This document shows, in pieces, positions 44,591 through 56,905 of a DNA stretch of 64,000 nt. A model generated the notes under the pieces. The model saw only the letters and a program-made list of their open reading frames with translations. It was not told where the DNA came from and searched no databases. Location of the stretch: contig CM073907.1 of assembly GCA_037176705.1 (NCBI GenBank), positions 9,331,001-9,395,000 of the forward strand, written 5' to 3'. Each line of letters begins with the position of its first letter. The first letter of the stretch is position 1. The DNA comes from Molossus alvarezi. Its lineage: Eukaryota; Chordata; Mammalia; Chiroptera; Molossidae. The translations under genes were made by a program, and so were the position numbers.

Positions 44591-45334
44591 CACCATTTAA
44601 TGTGTCGTGATCAATGCTTTTTATAACAATATAGTACTGTTAGAACATTTACATGGCCTTTTAACATAGCCTAACACTGACATATTCAGAATATAACTAA
44701 TCCCCAACACACCATTTTTCTGATACAGCCGTTGTCGGTCTATGAATACCAACACATGTTGTCAGTAGCTGTCAGTAAATATCCCAAAGTATGAGGAACT
44801 GCAGAGTAAAAATGTCTCAGAGACCAAGAGAACACCCCATGGGAACCAGGAGACAACCAATAAATGTGGCCTCTTGATACAGCAAATCCATTTACTAATC
44901 CATTCATTGTACTAATACACTTGTGATAAATTTGAAATAACATACACATAAAGGGCTTCATTGATTATGAACAGAACATTGGGTGCAGACGAGATTTTCT
45001 TAATGCATGAGAGGTTAACAATGATCGTTTTTGATGTTAATTGGAAGAACTCTCTGTAAAATAGGTGCACTTTTGACAAATGAGTTCTCGGTGAATTTCA
45101 GGACATGGCAAGTGAGTGGGATACTCTTTAAGAACAAATTTTTCTCTTGTTTATCAGTCCTGTGCCCTATAGTGCTATATTTAAAATTGCTTTGACTTAT
45201 GATGTCTTTCGTAAAAAATTAAATTCAGACTGAGGTCAAGTATAGACCCACTCTGTTTTTTCACTGGTAATTACTTTATAAAAACAGAACATTTATTATT
45301 ATTTCTCTCTGGGTTGTCCTGAGAAACTCCTAAT
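44591..45334. other. No recognisable feature
   Basis: AT-rich unique sequence. No gene is recognised. Confidence 0.45.
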
Positions 45335-45605
45335 AACACACAACTCAGCGCACAACATCACCTCCTCTGTGAAGTCTTCCTAGCCACTTCCAGACTGAGT
45401 CAGTCTGGATTTTCTCTCTGTTGCTACGGTTCTTTGTGTCTGTCTCTATTATGTTACTTGGCATGTTGCATCGGAATAAACAGATGCCATGTTGGTCTCC
45501 CCAGATAAACCCCGAGCCCCTGGAAATAAAGACCATGGTTTCATTCATCCCAAGCATGCCTGTCATTAATACTTGCTTTTGTTGAATAACTGAACTGATG
45601 GGCAG
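45335..45605 (+). mobile_element. L2 LINE 3' end
   Basis: Shows the L2 end: ATCACCTCCTCTGTGAAGTC, TTCCTAGCCACTTCCAGAC, TCTCTATTATGTTACTTGGC, CCTGGAAATAAAGACCATGG and TACTTGCTTTTGTTGAATAAC. The 160-codon minus frame over 45345-45827 is therefore largely antisense L2 and not a gene. Confidence 0.8.
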
Positions 45606-47184
45606 GCATAACAGTAGCAATGAAGTATGGGCATACTGAGTCCATTCAGCTTGGCAATGACCTAAGCCAGACAATGACGAGGACATGAACCAAGATGATG
45701 GTGGTGGGGAACAAGGCATGTGAGGCTCTTGCATGCCACTGAGGCATTGGAAGTTTATTGTAAGAAAATATAGGAAAGTAAGGAGAACAGGTTTGTAGAG
45801 ACGACCCATTATCCTTTTACCGGGCACCTCGCCAAAACCATTTTGCTGGGCACCCAGCCAGCATCATTTTGCACTGTCTTTCTTACCAGTTGAACTCTTA
45901 TTGGAGCAGCACTGTGTCGAGGTTTCCTAAGCTACAGTTCTCTGACTCCCTTGTCGCAGACCTGATGGCCATGCGGGTGTGGTCAGTAGACGTAAACAAA
46001 GACCGTTGGGTGCTGGTTTCAGGAAGCTCCCCTCAGTTGGCAGATGCCCCTTGGTTCTGTGGTCTTCCTCCTTCCTCCTGTCTGGAAAACAGCACTAGCA
46101 CCTGTCTTGAGAACATGAGAATGAGCATCACCGTGTCACACAGACCCTTGCGTCTGTCTGTCTTATAACCGCGACACGCATCTGAGATAAAATCGACAGA
46201 GCTTACAAATAAACTCGGGAATGTCCTAGGACCTGGAGGTCAAACAAGGGTGTAGAGACAAAGATAATAGCGAAGTTGGGAGGTTTTAACACCAGGAGAA
46301 GTTTATATTCATCTACAAACAAAATTGCCAAAATGAAAAGGAGGGCGTAGCAGATCTGGTTCACAGGGAAAATTGATGAGTTCGGACGATATGCTGAGAT
46401 TGAGGAAATCCAGGTAAGAAAACAAGCTTAGGAGAAAAACGATAGTGGTCCAGGCCTTGGGGCGGGGAGATAACTGGAGTGGGAAGAATGAACGAGTTTA
46501 TCACAAGATAAAGTCTTAGGCAAAGAGAAGATGATAAAGGACCAAATCCTGAGCTAGCACTTTGGGGCTACAGGAGAGGAGTCATCAGAATTGGGAAGAA
46601 AAAAATAAGAGTGCAACAGAAGGGAAATGAGGGGGTTTCTAAGGAAATAGTTAATTTAGTCAAAATGGCAAAGGAGAAGGATGTTTCATACATTGTCATT
46701 GGAAAGCCAGAGGGTCTATAAAAATGCAGCTTCCACACTTGGGGGCAGAGAGAGCTAGGGATTCAAAATCCTTGAAGAAGTCAGTGAGAGCATTCTTGCA
46801 GGAATTTAGACCATGAAGAAAGGATGGAAACAGACCATGTGACCATGACCTTAAAGGGACAGCAGGCTAGACATCTCCCCATATTAGATTAAAAACATCG
46901 TTTTTTCATTGAATAAAAGCATGATCTTTAGATATTTAACCAAATCCAATATTTGCTAAATTCATACATTTAATATGTATAGGAAATACCAAGTAAAGAA
47001 GCTACCAGTCTTATTTGGGCAAGTCAGGCTTTTCAAAGTAAATATTTGTTTCTAAGACCACAAGCATCCTATGGAAATTTTTAATACAAAAATAAGCTAC
47101 AGAAACAATGTATTACTGCTTTGGAATTAAGAGGACATGAGATAAATGTTTTAACTCCACAACAATTTTATTATGGCCTTTGGA
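45606..47184. other. Unassigned, probably decayed ancient repeats
   Basis: Text near 45920-46090 (TGATGGCCATGCGGGTGTGG, then TAAACAAAGACCGTTGGG) and the purine-rich 46200-46850 stretch look like very old dispersed repeats, but I cannot assign families. No gene is recognised, including the 99-codon frame at 45869-46168. Confidence 0.35.
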
Positions 47185-47206
47185 TATGTCTATACTTTTT
47201 CTTCTT

Positions 47207-47425
47207 TTTATTTTAATTTCTTTCCTTTATTGATTTTAGAGAGGAAGGGAGAGGGAGAGGGAGAGAGAGAGAAACATCGACGAGAGAGAACATCAATTGG
47301 CTGCCTCCTGCATGCCCCCCACTGGGGATCGGGCCCACAACCTGGGCATGTGTCCTGACCGGGAATCGAGCCAGCGACCTCTTGGTGCATGGGTCGATGC
47401 TCAACCACTGAGCCATACCAGCTGG
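47207..47425 (-). mobile_element. VES-type SINE, class B
   Basis: From TTTCCTTTATTGATTTTAGAG to CCATACCAGCTGG. Flanks TATACTTTTTC (47190-47200) and TACACTTTTTC (47434-47444) suggest a worn TSD. Confidence 0.93.
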
Positions 47426-47440
47426 ACTATATTTACACTT

Positions 47441-47799
47441 TTTCATCTTTCTCTCTTTACTGGTAAAAATTAGATGCTAAAAATTGCCAAGATCAGCATT
47501 CCTTCATACTTGACAATGACTCACCCATTTTCACTCCCTCCCTTAGATCCTTACATTTAGCCCAAACTATATTTTGGGTCTGACTGAGTAAGTTATGGAA
47601 ATGTTGCTAACCCAGACTCAAAACATGCCCTACTGAGTCAGCTCACCCAGTAAAATTATATAGAGTGTAGAACTTTATTAGGGGGAATGTTCAGAGATTT
47701 CTCAAGGATCTATCCAGATTTTCACATGCCTGTATTTGGACTGGCTCCTAGAGTTATGAGCATATCAAGTCACTATCATCACTATCCCTTTACACATGC
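47441..47799. other. No recognisable feature
   Basis: Unique sequence between a SINE and a MIR. Confidence 0.4.
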
Positions 47800-47995
47800 A
47801 TTAATGGCCACTAATTTTTCTAGCATTGACAATGTGCCAAGTGTTCTGCATGCATTATTTCATTTACTTCTCCCCGCAACATTTATTCCTATTTCACAGA
47901 TGATAAAAGTGATGGTCAAAGATTTTTTGTTGTTGTCTTGCTCAATCACAGAGCTAGAAAACAGAAGAATAATGATTTGAACCCAGATGTATTTG
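47800..47995 (+). mobile_element. MIR SINE
   Basis: Reads GACAATGTGCCAAGTGTTCTG, CATTATTTCATTTACTTCTCC, TTCACAGATGATAAAAG, TTGCTCAATCACAGAGCTAG and TGATTTGAACCCAGATG. Confidence 0.88.
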
Positions 47996-48017
47996 ATCAG
48001 AAAGTTCAAATTTCCTA

Positions 48018-48202
48018 GGCCCTGGCCGGGTAGCTCAGTTGGTTAGAGCATCATCCTGATACACTAAGGTTGGAGTTCAATCTCTGGTCAGGGCACATAC
48101 AAGAAGCAACCAATGAATGCATCAGTAAGAGGGACAACAAATCGATGTTTCTATCTCTCTCTCCAAAAAAAAAAAAAAATTAAAGTTTAAATTTTAAAAA
48201 AG
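48018..48202 (+). mobile_element. VES-type SINE, class C
   Basis: Begins GGCCCTGGCCGGGTAGCTCAG, contains GGACAACAAATCGATG and ends in CTCTCC plus an A-rich tail. TSD GAAAGTTCAAATTTCC / GAAAGTTCAAACTTCC (48000-48015, 48203-48218). Confidence 0.96.
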
Positions 48203-48279
48203 GAAAGTTCAAACTTCCGATAACCGTGAATCACTAACTTTAATAATATCACAGACACTACAATTTTTAAAGTATTTTA

Positions 48280-48470
48280 AAAATACTTTGCTTTTCATAG
48301 CGACCTATTTAAAATGGGTGTAATTGTATTTTCATTATTCCTATTAATCTTACCCACAAGAAACAGACTCAGAAATGTGCCCCAGTCACTCAGGTAGTAA
48401 TAGATCAACTCAGCATCTGAGTCCAAATGTCTTATTCCAAACCCCAATCTTCTTGTACTTTATATTACTT
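48280..48470 (+). mobile_element. MIR SINE (degenerate)
   Basis: Reads CATAGCGACCTATTTAAAATGG, AAGAAACAGACTCAGAAATGTG, CCAGTCACTCAGGTAGTAA and GCATCTGAGTCCAAATG. Confidence 0.65.
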
Positions 48471-48851
48471 CACCCCGAAACATAACACATGTTCAGAAAG
48501 TCTCACCTCTGCTATAGTGACCAGATACGTGTATTACAACCGTTTTGATTGAGTGGAGCTTTTTGTTGTGTGTGTTTGTTTTATTTTGTTTTTCGCCTTC
48601 AGTTATCGATCAAAAAACGACATTCTCCGGTGCTTCCTAGAATCTGGTAATCCACAGCAGCGACGGATCAACCAGATCGTTTGAAACAAGGCTCTGGCGC
48701 CAATCATTTTTAGAACCCAAAGCAGAGCAAACCATTCGTAGTTGACTGTTTCGAGGTCCTGATGTGCTCCGGTGTGTTTGCTCCCATGCCTTCCCCAGAC
48801 CGCGTATCCGTGAAGGTCTGTCCCCATCCATGTCAACATAAGCGATTCTTT
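48471..48851. other. No recognisable feature
   Basis: Unique sequence. Short frames on both strands at 48603-48839 have no motif. Confidence 0.45.
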
Positions 48852-48866
48852 TACAAATACACCTCA

Positions 48867-49128
48867 GCCCTGGCCGGTTTGGCTCAGCGATTAGAGCGTC
48901 GGCCTGCGGTCCGGAGAGACCCGGGTTCGGTTCCCGCTAAGGGCACGTACTTCGGTTGCAGTTTGTCCCCGGCCCTGGTTGGTCGTGCGGGTGGCAGCCA
49001 CTCGATGTGTCCCTTTCACATCGATGTTTCTCTCTCTCTCTCCCTTCCTCGCTCTCCGTCCCACTCTATCTGTACAAAAAATGGAAAATTATCCTCGGGT
49101 GAGGATAACAAAAAACAAACAAAAAAAA
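48867..49128 (+). mobile_element. VES-type SINE, class A, best-preserved copy
   Basis: Begins GCCCTGGCCGGTTTGGCTCAG. The RNA polymerase III A box (TGGCTCAGCGA, 48880-48890) and B box (GGTTCGGTTCC, 48924-48934) are both readable. The end is ATCCTCGGGTGAGGATAACA with an A/C-rich tail. The TSD TACAAATACACCTCA at 48852-48866 and 49129-49143 is perfect, with a further GCC shared. Its CpGs are largely intact, pointing to a young insertion. Confidence 0.97.
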
Positions 49129-49146
49129 TACAAATACACCTCAGCC

Positions 49147-50094
49147 GGATTCATGTGGCCACTTTCGTTTTTCATTCCCAGGTGGACACATTAGAATCCA
49201 GCTATTTCCCTTAGCCTAAGAGTGCTTCCCAGGCAAATGATGTCACCAAAAACACCGACAGAATTGTAGGGTTTCCCCATAACCTCTTAAATTGTTGGCG
49301 TAAAGGAAATAGTGCTCTCTCACCTCCAACACCCATTTCATTTATTTTTTTCAGTGCACCTATAGAAAATGTCTACCAAGTTTATTTTTGACCATTGGGT
49401 TCATTTGGCTCTAATCATAACTCGCGCTCCTGATTTTATCCCGTCTCACTGGTTTCAAGGGTAAGGTGTGATCTCGCAAAATGTAACCGTCTTTCCTTTA
49501 TTTAACAACCATGGGCTGGTGGATTTCTACTGTTTAGTTATCAATTTTATTTCTAAATTGATGGCTTTGTTCCTTTCTACGTTGTTTGTGTCCTGCCTTC
49601 GTAAACGCAGGCAGTTCAAGGAAAAACTGTAATAGTTGAATAGAATCGTTTCTAATATGAGAGTTCACTTCGATGAGTAGTTCAGAAAGAGAGCAGGTTG
49701 TCTTCAAGAAGATCCAAAAGGCTGGGTCTCAGACCAAAACACACAGTCCAATTCCCAGAGGGAGGCTATAGAACTTTAGAAAATTAGTGTAATGACCCCG
49801 GAATTGTTGAACATCAATTAATAATTGCCACTTGTAAAGGAATTTAGTGGTTCAATAACTTTGAGAAGCCAGTTCCTTCACTCTTGGTCCTTTCAGAATC
49901 TTTCATGTGCTAACGGTCCCAGTGAGAGTCCAGAATAGAAGATAATATATAGCTTCTGAATATGATTGACAGGTGCATGTCCTGGCTGAGCATCTCATGG
50001 GCCCTCTGCTCCCACTTTGGGGAGTTCTGACCTAGAACAGCCAACATGCACTGGAAGGAAAAACAAAAAAGAAAAACAGTGATCCTCTTCCAAT
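49147..50094. other. No recognisable feature
   Basis: AT-rich unique sequence. No gene is recognised. Confidence 0.45.
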
Positions 50095-50165
50095 CCCGGT
50101 GCTGATATCTTCAGTATATCATGTGTATAATCGCCACAACAACCCTATTTGATGGACAGGATATG
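50095..50165 (+). mobile_element. MIR fragment
   Basis: Core text ATAATCGCCACAACAACCCTATTTGATGG, cut off by the SINE on its right. Confidence 0.65.
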
Positions 50166-50171
50166 TATTCT

Positions 50172-50417
50172 TTTTTTTTGCATCCTCACTCAAGGACATT
50201 TTTTCATTTTTTGTTCAGATAGAGTGGGAGGGAGAGAGAGAAAGAGAGAGAGAGAAACATCGACGTGAAAGGGACACATCGAGTGGCTTCCACCCACACG
50301 ACCCAACCAGGGCCGGGGACAAACTGCAACCGAGGTACATGCCCTTAGCGGGAACCGAACCCGGGTCTCTCAGGACTGCAAGCCGACGCTCTAACCGCTG
50401 AGCCAAACTGGCCAGGG
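50172..50417 (-). mobile_element. VES-type SINE, class A
   Basis: Short T-rich tail, GCATCCTCACTCAAGGACATT and an end CAAACTGGCCAGGGC. The right flank is the duplication of the neighbouring L1, and no TSD for the SINE itself can be seen. Confidence 0.95.
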
Positions 50418-50434
50418 CCCACACATTAATTTTT

Positions 50435-50607
50435 TTTTTTTATTAATTAATTTTTGTTACAGATGTTTCTCTTTTTTCCCCCACTGATTCCCCCTCCCCC
50501 TCCCTCCCTGCCCTTTCCCCAGTTTGTTGTCCATGTCCACTGTTCATGCACACATGCATACAAGTTCTATGGTTTATCTCTCCCCCACCACCCCCCTCTT
50601 TAGGGGA
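50435..50607 (-). mobile_element. L1 3' end, severely 5'-truncated
   Basis: Only about 170 bp: a T-rich tail, GTTACAGATGTTTCTC, C-rich text, CATGTCCACTGTTCATGC and GGTTTATCTCTCCCCC. TSD CCCACACATTAATTTTT / CCCACACATTAGTTTTT (50418-50434, 50608-50624). Confidence 0.9.
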
Positions 50608-50624
50608 CCCACACATTAGTTTTT

Positions 50625-52539
50625 ATTTTATTTGTGTATCACAGTTTGCATTCAATGTTATCTTGTATTAATTTCAGGTGAGCATCACGTACACAATCAT
50701 CTACTTTATTCCCCCAATTGTTCAGGTGCCCACCTGGCACCGTATGTATTTTAAGTGAATGAGCTGAGACTTGGAATTCTGTCTCCCGGGTGTCTCCAGG
50801 TAAAAATTCACAGACTGACAGAACGTACACACTGGCTGATAGGTGCCCTTTCCCCAGCATGGTTCAAGGTGGAACAGTAACCTCCAAGATAGCCAGGTAA
50901 ACAACATGATGCTTTAGAAACAGGAGTCAATACATTAAATTACACATTGACTTTTTGCGAAACCACCTAGAGACATATCTTTCAAGCAGTGCAGAAGGCA
51001 TTGTCAAATACAGCCAGCCTTTCCGTTATCAAACGGAGCTATTGTCCCTTCTCTCGCGCGCACACTGCATGGATTTTGAATGTTTGCTAACTTGTCCTTA
51101 AAAACCTAAATTAAACTATGTTCTCAAATATAAAATAAGCCCTGTTCTTTGGCCTCTGAAATCCCTGAAAACTTTCCCTTCTCACATACAATGGTGACTT
51201 TTCAACATCTGTTGTCTGCCCTTTCATTCCGAATGGTTCCCATCTCTGCAGTCACACGTTCATTTTTTTTTTTTAATTGTCAGCAGTTATTAACCCCTTC
51301 GCTGCTGCGTCCTCCGGTGACAGACAGGAACTGGGCAGATTCCCAATCAAAACACCAAGTGTGTCAGGCTCAAGTGCTCCAAACTCATATGGGTGGGAGG
51401 GATATTTTGTTGGTTTTCTATTCTGTAGACGTTTTTCATCTTTCATTAATCCTCTTAGCTTGTGTGCTTGGCTGGTGGCTCTGTTAAGACAGGTAACCTA
51501 GGAGGTCCTAACCAGGTAGAATGCCCCTCACTTAGACCCACTCAACGGATGAATGCATTGCTCAGTTATTCATTGAGTTTCAGGACAAAGCAAGCAGACA
51601 GGTAAACCATAGAAAAATGTGTTCACTTGCTGCAAAATGCGTTCAGAAAATTACTTAGCAGAAAAGGAGAGGAGGAGAATTCAAAGAGAAGTTGACTTGT
51701 GCTATTATCGTATTTACAGGTCAAAGGCCTGGTTTAGGGTACATTGTGCATATTTTGGTAATGCAGAATATTCCACCCAGTTCAGCCTAATGGCTCTTTG
51801 AAAGCCATTAAGGTCTACTGAGTAAATACATTTTGGGGGGCATGTGTGCTCATTTGAAAAACAGTTTTCTTTATAATGCGCCCTTTCACGTTCGAACCAG
51901 AGTGGCCCACTGTTTGGGTTGGGCAGTTGGCCGAGGGAAGAAAAGTCGAAGCTTTGTGCGTCTGGCTAAGAGCATCCGTGTGTTGGGGGAAATACATTCT
52001 GTTGGGTTATGCACATTATCTAAGAGTCGCCAGCAAGCAATTCCTGTTGAGAAGGAGCTCAGATTACCTGGAAGAGTTTAGAAAAACCCCTTTGTAGCAT
52101 CGTAAGTTTGGGGGGGGGCGGACTTTTGCACAGTTTGGGGAGCCAAAATGGAGGACCACCCCATTGCAGTGGCTTCTAATTAATCAAGTTAAAATAACGT
52201 TTTCAAAATGAGAGATGATTTGTTAGATCTGCTCCTTCTCTCAGCAGGGGGGTGGGGGGTACGGAGGGGCCAAGAAGTCCCAAAGCTGAGATGACTTGTG
52301 TTCAGTCACAGGGCTACAAAGGGGCACAGCTAAGCTGGTCCACATCTCGCCACCATCACGACCTCTCCATGGCAGGCCTTCACCGGTTCCATCATCCACC
52401 TCTCACTACAGTATTCAAAAGCTTACAGTCGTGGTTCATTCCTCAGGGAACCCACAGTCCGCCAATAGACGTCTTCTGTGTCTTGTTTCACTGAATGTCT
52501 AAGGTGGAACACTAACGTTCATTCAGGTCTACATACTCC
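50625..52539. other. No recognisable feature
   Basis: 1.9 kb of mixed unique sequence. The 112-codon frame at 51149-51487 and those at 51833-52502 show no domain. A G run with one C lies at 52110-52121. Confidence 0.4.
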
Positions 52540-53112
52540 CGATCTCAGAAGGAACCAAAGTGTCAAAGCTGGGAGTCACCCTGGACCCTCCTCTCTTCCT
52601 CATACCCCCAGACCTCACCCCCACATGCTCTAGCTCTTCCCCTTGGTCTGCATCCCACAGCCGGACCTGGCTGAAGCCCTTACAGCCTGTTCCTGAAGCA
52701 AAGACCACAGCACCAGCTTACTGAGGGGCTGGAGCACACTAACTGCTCGTCTCCGGACAGCTTTGGGCACAGATACTTCGGTTCTATCCACATCTTGTGA
52801 TGTTCTACTGCCTAAAGCTTAAGCAACTTGGCCTGAGAAATGAAACTCCTATGATCTGGCCTCTTGCTTGTCTCTCCCAACAGCATCATTTTTTTTTTTA
52901 CCCTCTGCTTCCATCCCTGGGCACCACACACCGATGGCTGGAACCCCTTGCACCCCCTCGCATAAGACGCTCCACCCTACATTTCCTGCACATGATTCTC
53001 TGTGTGTGATCTACACCCTGCTCTCTAGCTCTTTGAACTTGGGAATCATGTCTTATTTATTCTGAATACCCGGCATGGGGCCAGGCATCGAATAGGAGCT
53101 CAGTGTTGGTTG
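52540..53112 (+). mobile_element. L2 LINE fragment (ORF2 end and 3' UTR)
   Basis: At 52563 the plus frame reads SKLGVTLDPPL, the remnant of the LGV-LD motif after the reverse-transcriptase palm in CR1/L2 elements. Further on are ACTCCTATGATCTGGCC and, at the end, TTGGGAATCATGTCTTATTTATTC and ATCGAATAGGAGCTCAGTG, the L2 3' end. No frame is intact. Confidence 0.8.
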
Positions 53113-53439
53113 ACTAAATGGAAAAGTAAAGCATTCGTATCCAAGATTATTTGCCAAAATTTGGACTACAGTATGGTTTCTCATTCTCACATAAGTAAAA
53201 GAAAACAAAGTTTTGGTTTTTTTTTTTTAAGGAATGGCAAGCATGGAGAATTTTACCTAATCGACATGTAATATCAAAGGGTATTAAACATTTTAATGAG
53301 GACTCTTTCAATACAGTGTTATGACCTCTAGTTGTAAGTAGGCTGGGTCCTGCCCTAATTGGAATGAAGATTAGAATCAAGGATGGAGGTGTGGGAGGGA
53401 GGGAGGTGGATTCGGGGGCCCTTTTACTTGTTAGGAATT
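53113..53439. other. No recognisable feature
   Basis: Unique sequence. No gene is recognised. Confidence 0.4.
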
Positions 53440-53560
53440 GTAATCTCGGTTTTGCAAGTGAAAAAATCAGTCATGGGAAGGTCAAAAAACGTGCCTAAGG
53501 TCACACGGCTAGAAGTGTGCAGCAGAGTTAGGACTGGAACAGAGATCCATCTGAACATAA
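53440..53560 (+). mobile_element. MIR fragment
   Basis: Reads TTTGCAAGTGAAAAAATCAG, GCCTAAGGTCACACGGCTAG and GAGTTAGGACTGGAAC, the 3' half of MIR. Confidence 0.8.
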
Positions 53561-54303
53561 AACCGTGGCCTGCTCACTGCCTCAAGCAAGAACGTGATTG
53601 CATTGAATTTGCAGGCCATACGACCATCCAACCGTCCATGGCAGATTTTTCCAATGTCTAGTAAGTGGGAAATGCACAATCCTGCTTATAAAGTGTTATG
53701 TCCAAGTGAGTTTCAGTATTTCAAATAGCTCGTGCTTGATTTTGTTTAGACAGAATAAACAAAGAGTCAAAATAAAGATAGAAAAACCCTTAGCTCTGAG
53801 CATTGTTCACCCTTTTAAAGGCTACTGAGCATGGCGTCTGGCTCAGAGAAGGCCAGATGAATTCTCCTCTCCCTTCTCTCCTCCTGCAGGGAGCAGCTTT
53901 GCAATTCTCCTTCCTTAACTACCTGTTGTTCCTCTTGCCAACCCCATCCCATTTAAAAATACTATTTTTTGTGTGTGAAGGGTAATGTTACATGGGAGAA
54001 AACGGTAAAAGAATTAATAGACAGAGCTGGTATAAAGGAAATACATTATTTTGATAGTTTTACTGTTTTTTTGTCCATTGCACATTTACAGGTTTTGTTG
54101 TGTATACGGATGTGTTTTAGAGATGGCCCCATTCGGAACAAATTCCGTTAACACTTGGATCACTGAGAAATTTGCATCAGCACTCTACTGGGCTTTCCAC
54201 AGGAAGGACTCTTTACGTGGGTTGTCATTAATATTCGTATACGTTTTACTTCAACATCTATTAGAAGCTCTCATAGAAGATCGTATATAAGATTATCTTA
54301 AAA
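53561..54303. other. No recognisable feature
   Basis: AT-rich unique sequence. Frames of 60-79 codons carry no motif. Confidence 0.45.
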
Positions 54304-54318
54304 GTTGAAGGACTCTCG

Positions 54319-54574
54319 CCCTGGCCGGTTTGGCTCAGCGGTTAGAGCATCGGCCTGTAGTCCAGAGAGACCCGGGTTTGGTTCCCGCTAAGGGCACGTA
54401 CCTCGGTTGCGGTTTGTCCCTGGTCCTGGTTGGGTCGTACAGGTGGTGACCACTTGATGTGTCCCTTTCACATCGATGTTTCTCTCTCTCTCTTCCTCGC
54501 TCTCCCGCTCACTCTTTCTGACCAAAAAAAAAAATGGAAAAATGTCCTCGGAAGAGGAGACAAAAAAAATAAAT
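54319..54574 (+). mobile_element. VES-type SINE, class A
   Basis: Begins GCCCTGGCCGGTTTGGCTCAG. TSD AGTTGAAGGACTCTC at 54304-54318 and 54575-54589 is perfect. The tail is A-rich with AAATAAAT. Confidence 0.97.
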
Positions 54575-54720
54575 AGTTGAAGGACTCTCATTAGTCTACT
54601 TCATTTCTGCAAGTCCAGTAACCAGTATCTGTTAGAACATCTATTTTTCTCACTATTGACTTTTGTTTGTCATTGAATCTAGTGCATGGCACCTAGTATG
54701 TGCTTTAAAAATATATGTTC

Positions 54721-54920
54721 AGCCCGGCCGGTGAGGCTCAGTGGCTGAGCACCTACCCATGTACCAGGAGGTCGCCGGTTCAATTCCCGGTCAGGGCACG
54801 TGCCCAGACTGCAGGCTTGATCCCCAGAAGGGTGTGTGCAGGAGGCAGCCAATAGATGTTTCTGTCTCACATTGATGTTTCTATCTCTCTCTCTCTAAAA
54901 AAAAAAAAATCAATAAAACA
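54721..54920 (+). mobile_element. VES-type SINE, class B
   Basis: Begins AGCCCGGCCGGTGAGGCTCAG, has the B box GGTTCAATTCC and ends with an A run and ATCAATAAAAC. No clear TSD. Confidence 0.93.
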
Positions 54921-55099
54921 TGAGAAAGATCTGGTTCCCACCACTCATCTTGACCCAGGTAAAACTCACCAGGGCACGGAGTGAGGTCATCAGCTTTTGT
55001 GTCTAGTAACATTTTATTTCTGAGGACCAGCCGTATTCTGATTTTCATCTTTGATTCATACCTCTAGGAAGAGAGTTTGTGAAGGGAATCACATAGGTT

Positions 55100-55230
55100 T
55101 CTGTTAAAGGTTATTCATTCATTCCACAAACTGGACAAAGGGGCATAAGGCAAATAGGACCACCCTTATCTTCAAGAGGTATTGAGTATTAGAAAGACAC
55201 ACACATAAATAGTCCATTCTGATCCCGGGT
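55100..55230 (-). mobile_element. Possible L2 LINE fragment
   Basis: Text such as TTATTCATTCATTCCACAAAC, CCACCCTTATCTTCAAGAGG and ACATAAATAGTCC follows the reverse L2 3' end loosely. Confidence 0.4.
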
Positions 55231-56180
55231 GATGATCTTCTGTGTTGAGTATAAAATTGGGATTTGACCAAACAATGTCACTAATGCATATAAATACAAA
55301 TTTATATAAAATTACCTAATATAATAAACATTCAATATTTCAAAGAGTTTATGCAATCCTAGTGATTTGCCCTTAATGATCAACATGCCTTTTCCAGAAT
55401 AAAGACATTTACTATCTAAAGGAACATGAGGTCCTCCATTGCACGGTGGTTCTTTGGAAGCATCTGGTGGGTTCCACTCTTATCTGAATTGTTACCCACG
55501 TGCAAAAACGTAATCTAATGACCTAAAGTAAAAAGCGCTGTATACGAAATGCTTCGTACTTCCTTTGACGAGGAGTTGTGAAAAGAAACATTGGAATAGA
55601 TTTCAAGGCAGAGCAGAATAAATAGGCGTGTCATCTCCCTTTAAGTTCCTCTGAGCTCACATCCCACAGGCCACCAAGTGCCACTTCCTACTGTGCTGTG
55701 TTAACAGGCATCTCTTCTGAGTGTGATCTGCTACCAGGGGCCTTTCATAAGCATCTCAGGACCCAAACTATTACACTGATATCATCCTGCCCATGAGGGC
55801 GTCTTCCCAGGGTGACTTTTGGAGAACCACAGTAGGATGTCCGCCCTGGAGACTTTAGAAGGTACTGATGTATCCCATTGATTCTGCCTAACCTAGTGAT
55901 GAGTTTACGCAGTTTTATGGAGATTTTTACAGCTGTGCAGATAACACTTTTTCTCCTCAAAACTAGTTCTGAAGGCCTTTCATTCCATGGTTTATGGAAG
56001 ATCTGATACATCGGTTAAAAGATCTTCATGTAAGAACATAGAAAAGAAATCCTCTCACTAAATGAATGCTGTTTCGTACATTCTCATTTTTTTTGTGGTA
56101 ATTTTTTTCACCCGTGTCCTGTGTGGGGTTGTTTCTGAGGAAAGCAAAAAAGGAATGTAAACATATGGCTGACTTTTATT
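55231..56180. other. No recognisable feature
   Basis: AT-rich unique sequence. The 88-codon minus frame at 55745-56011 shows no domain. Confidence 0.45.
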
Positions 56181-56190
56181 AAGAATAACA

Positions 56191-56466
56191 GACATGCCCT
56201 GGCTGGTTTGGCTCAGCGGTTAGAGTGTCAGCTCACGGGCCAAAGAGTTGCAGGTTCGATTCCTATCAGGGGCAAGTACCTCGGTTACGGTTCAGTCCCC
56301 AAACCTGGTCAGGGTTGTGCGGGAGGCAACCAATGTGTTTCTCGCATATCGATTCTTCTCTCTCTCTCTATCTCTCTCCCTCCCTCCCTCCCTCCCTCCC
56401 TCCCTCTCTATCTGAAGATAAATGGGAGAATACCCTTGGGTGAGGATTTAAAAAAATAAAGAAAGA
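56191..56466 (+). mobile_element. VES-type SINE, class A, with (CCCT)n expansion
   Basis: Begins GCCCTGGCTGGTTTGGCTCAG, with B box GGTTCGATTCC. The pyrimidine part holds about eight CCCT units (56377-56406), and it ends CCTTGGGTGAGGATTT. TSD AAGAATAACA at 56181-56190 and 56467-56476. Confidence 0.95.
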
Positions 56467-56594
56467 AAGAATAACATATGTTTTCAATATAAAATGCAGG
56501 AAAATGATTTAATAACTCGCAAGGCTTTGAAACTGTCACACATGGGTGTGTGACAAGTAGCAAAAACCCCACCACAGGCCGGTTAATTTAGGGA

Positions 56595-56700
56595 ACAAAT
56601 ATTTATTGAGCACATTCTATGTGCCTGGCTCTGTCTTAGACACCGAGGTATGACTGTGAAGATAAAATAAGTCTCCTTCTCTCTTGAAAATGTCTTAGCC
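56595..56700 (-). mobile_element. L2 LINE 3' fragment
   Basis: Reverse reading of the L2 end: AACAAATATTTATTGAGCAC, TCTATGTGCCTGGCTCTG, then TAGACACCGAGGTATG. Confidence 0.75.
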
Positions 56701-56905
56701 ATCTATAGAAAACATTTTTTAAAGATTTTGAAGCAGGGTGGAGGTTGTACAGGCAGCTCGCCCTCTAAGATCCAAGTGTAGAGAAGATGCTTTGATATTG
56801 AATTTTAGGAAATAGCTCTATAACTATTCACGTTGTACCTTTTCAATTAATGTTTGACTTCAGAAGTAAATTATGAATACTTTATTTTAAAAAATATACA
56901 GTGTT

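Noticed and set aside
45345..45827. 160-codon minus-strand frame
   Set aside because: It lies largely antisense to an L2 3' end.
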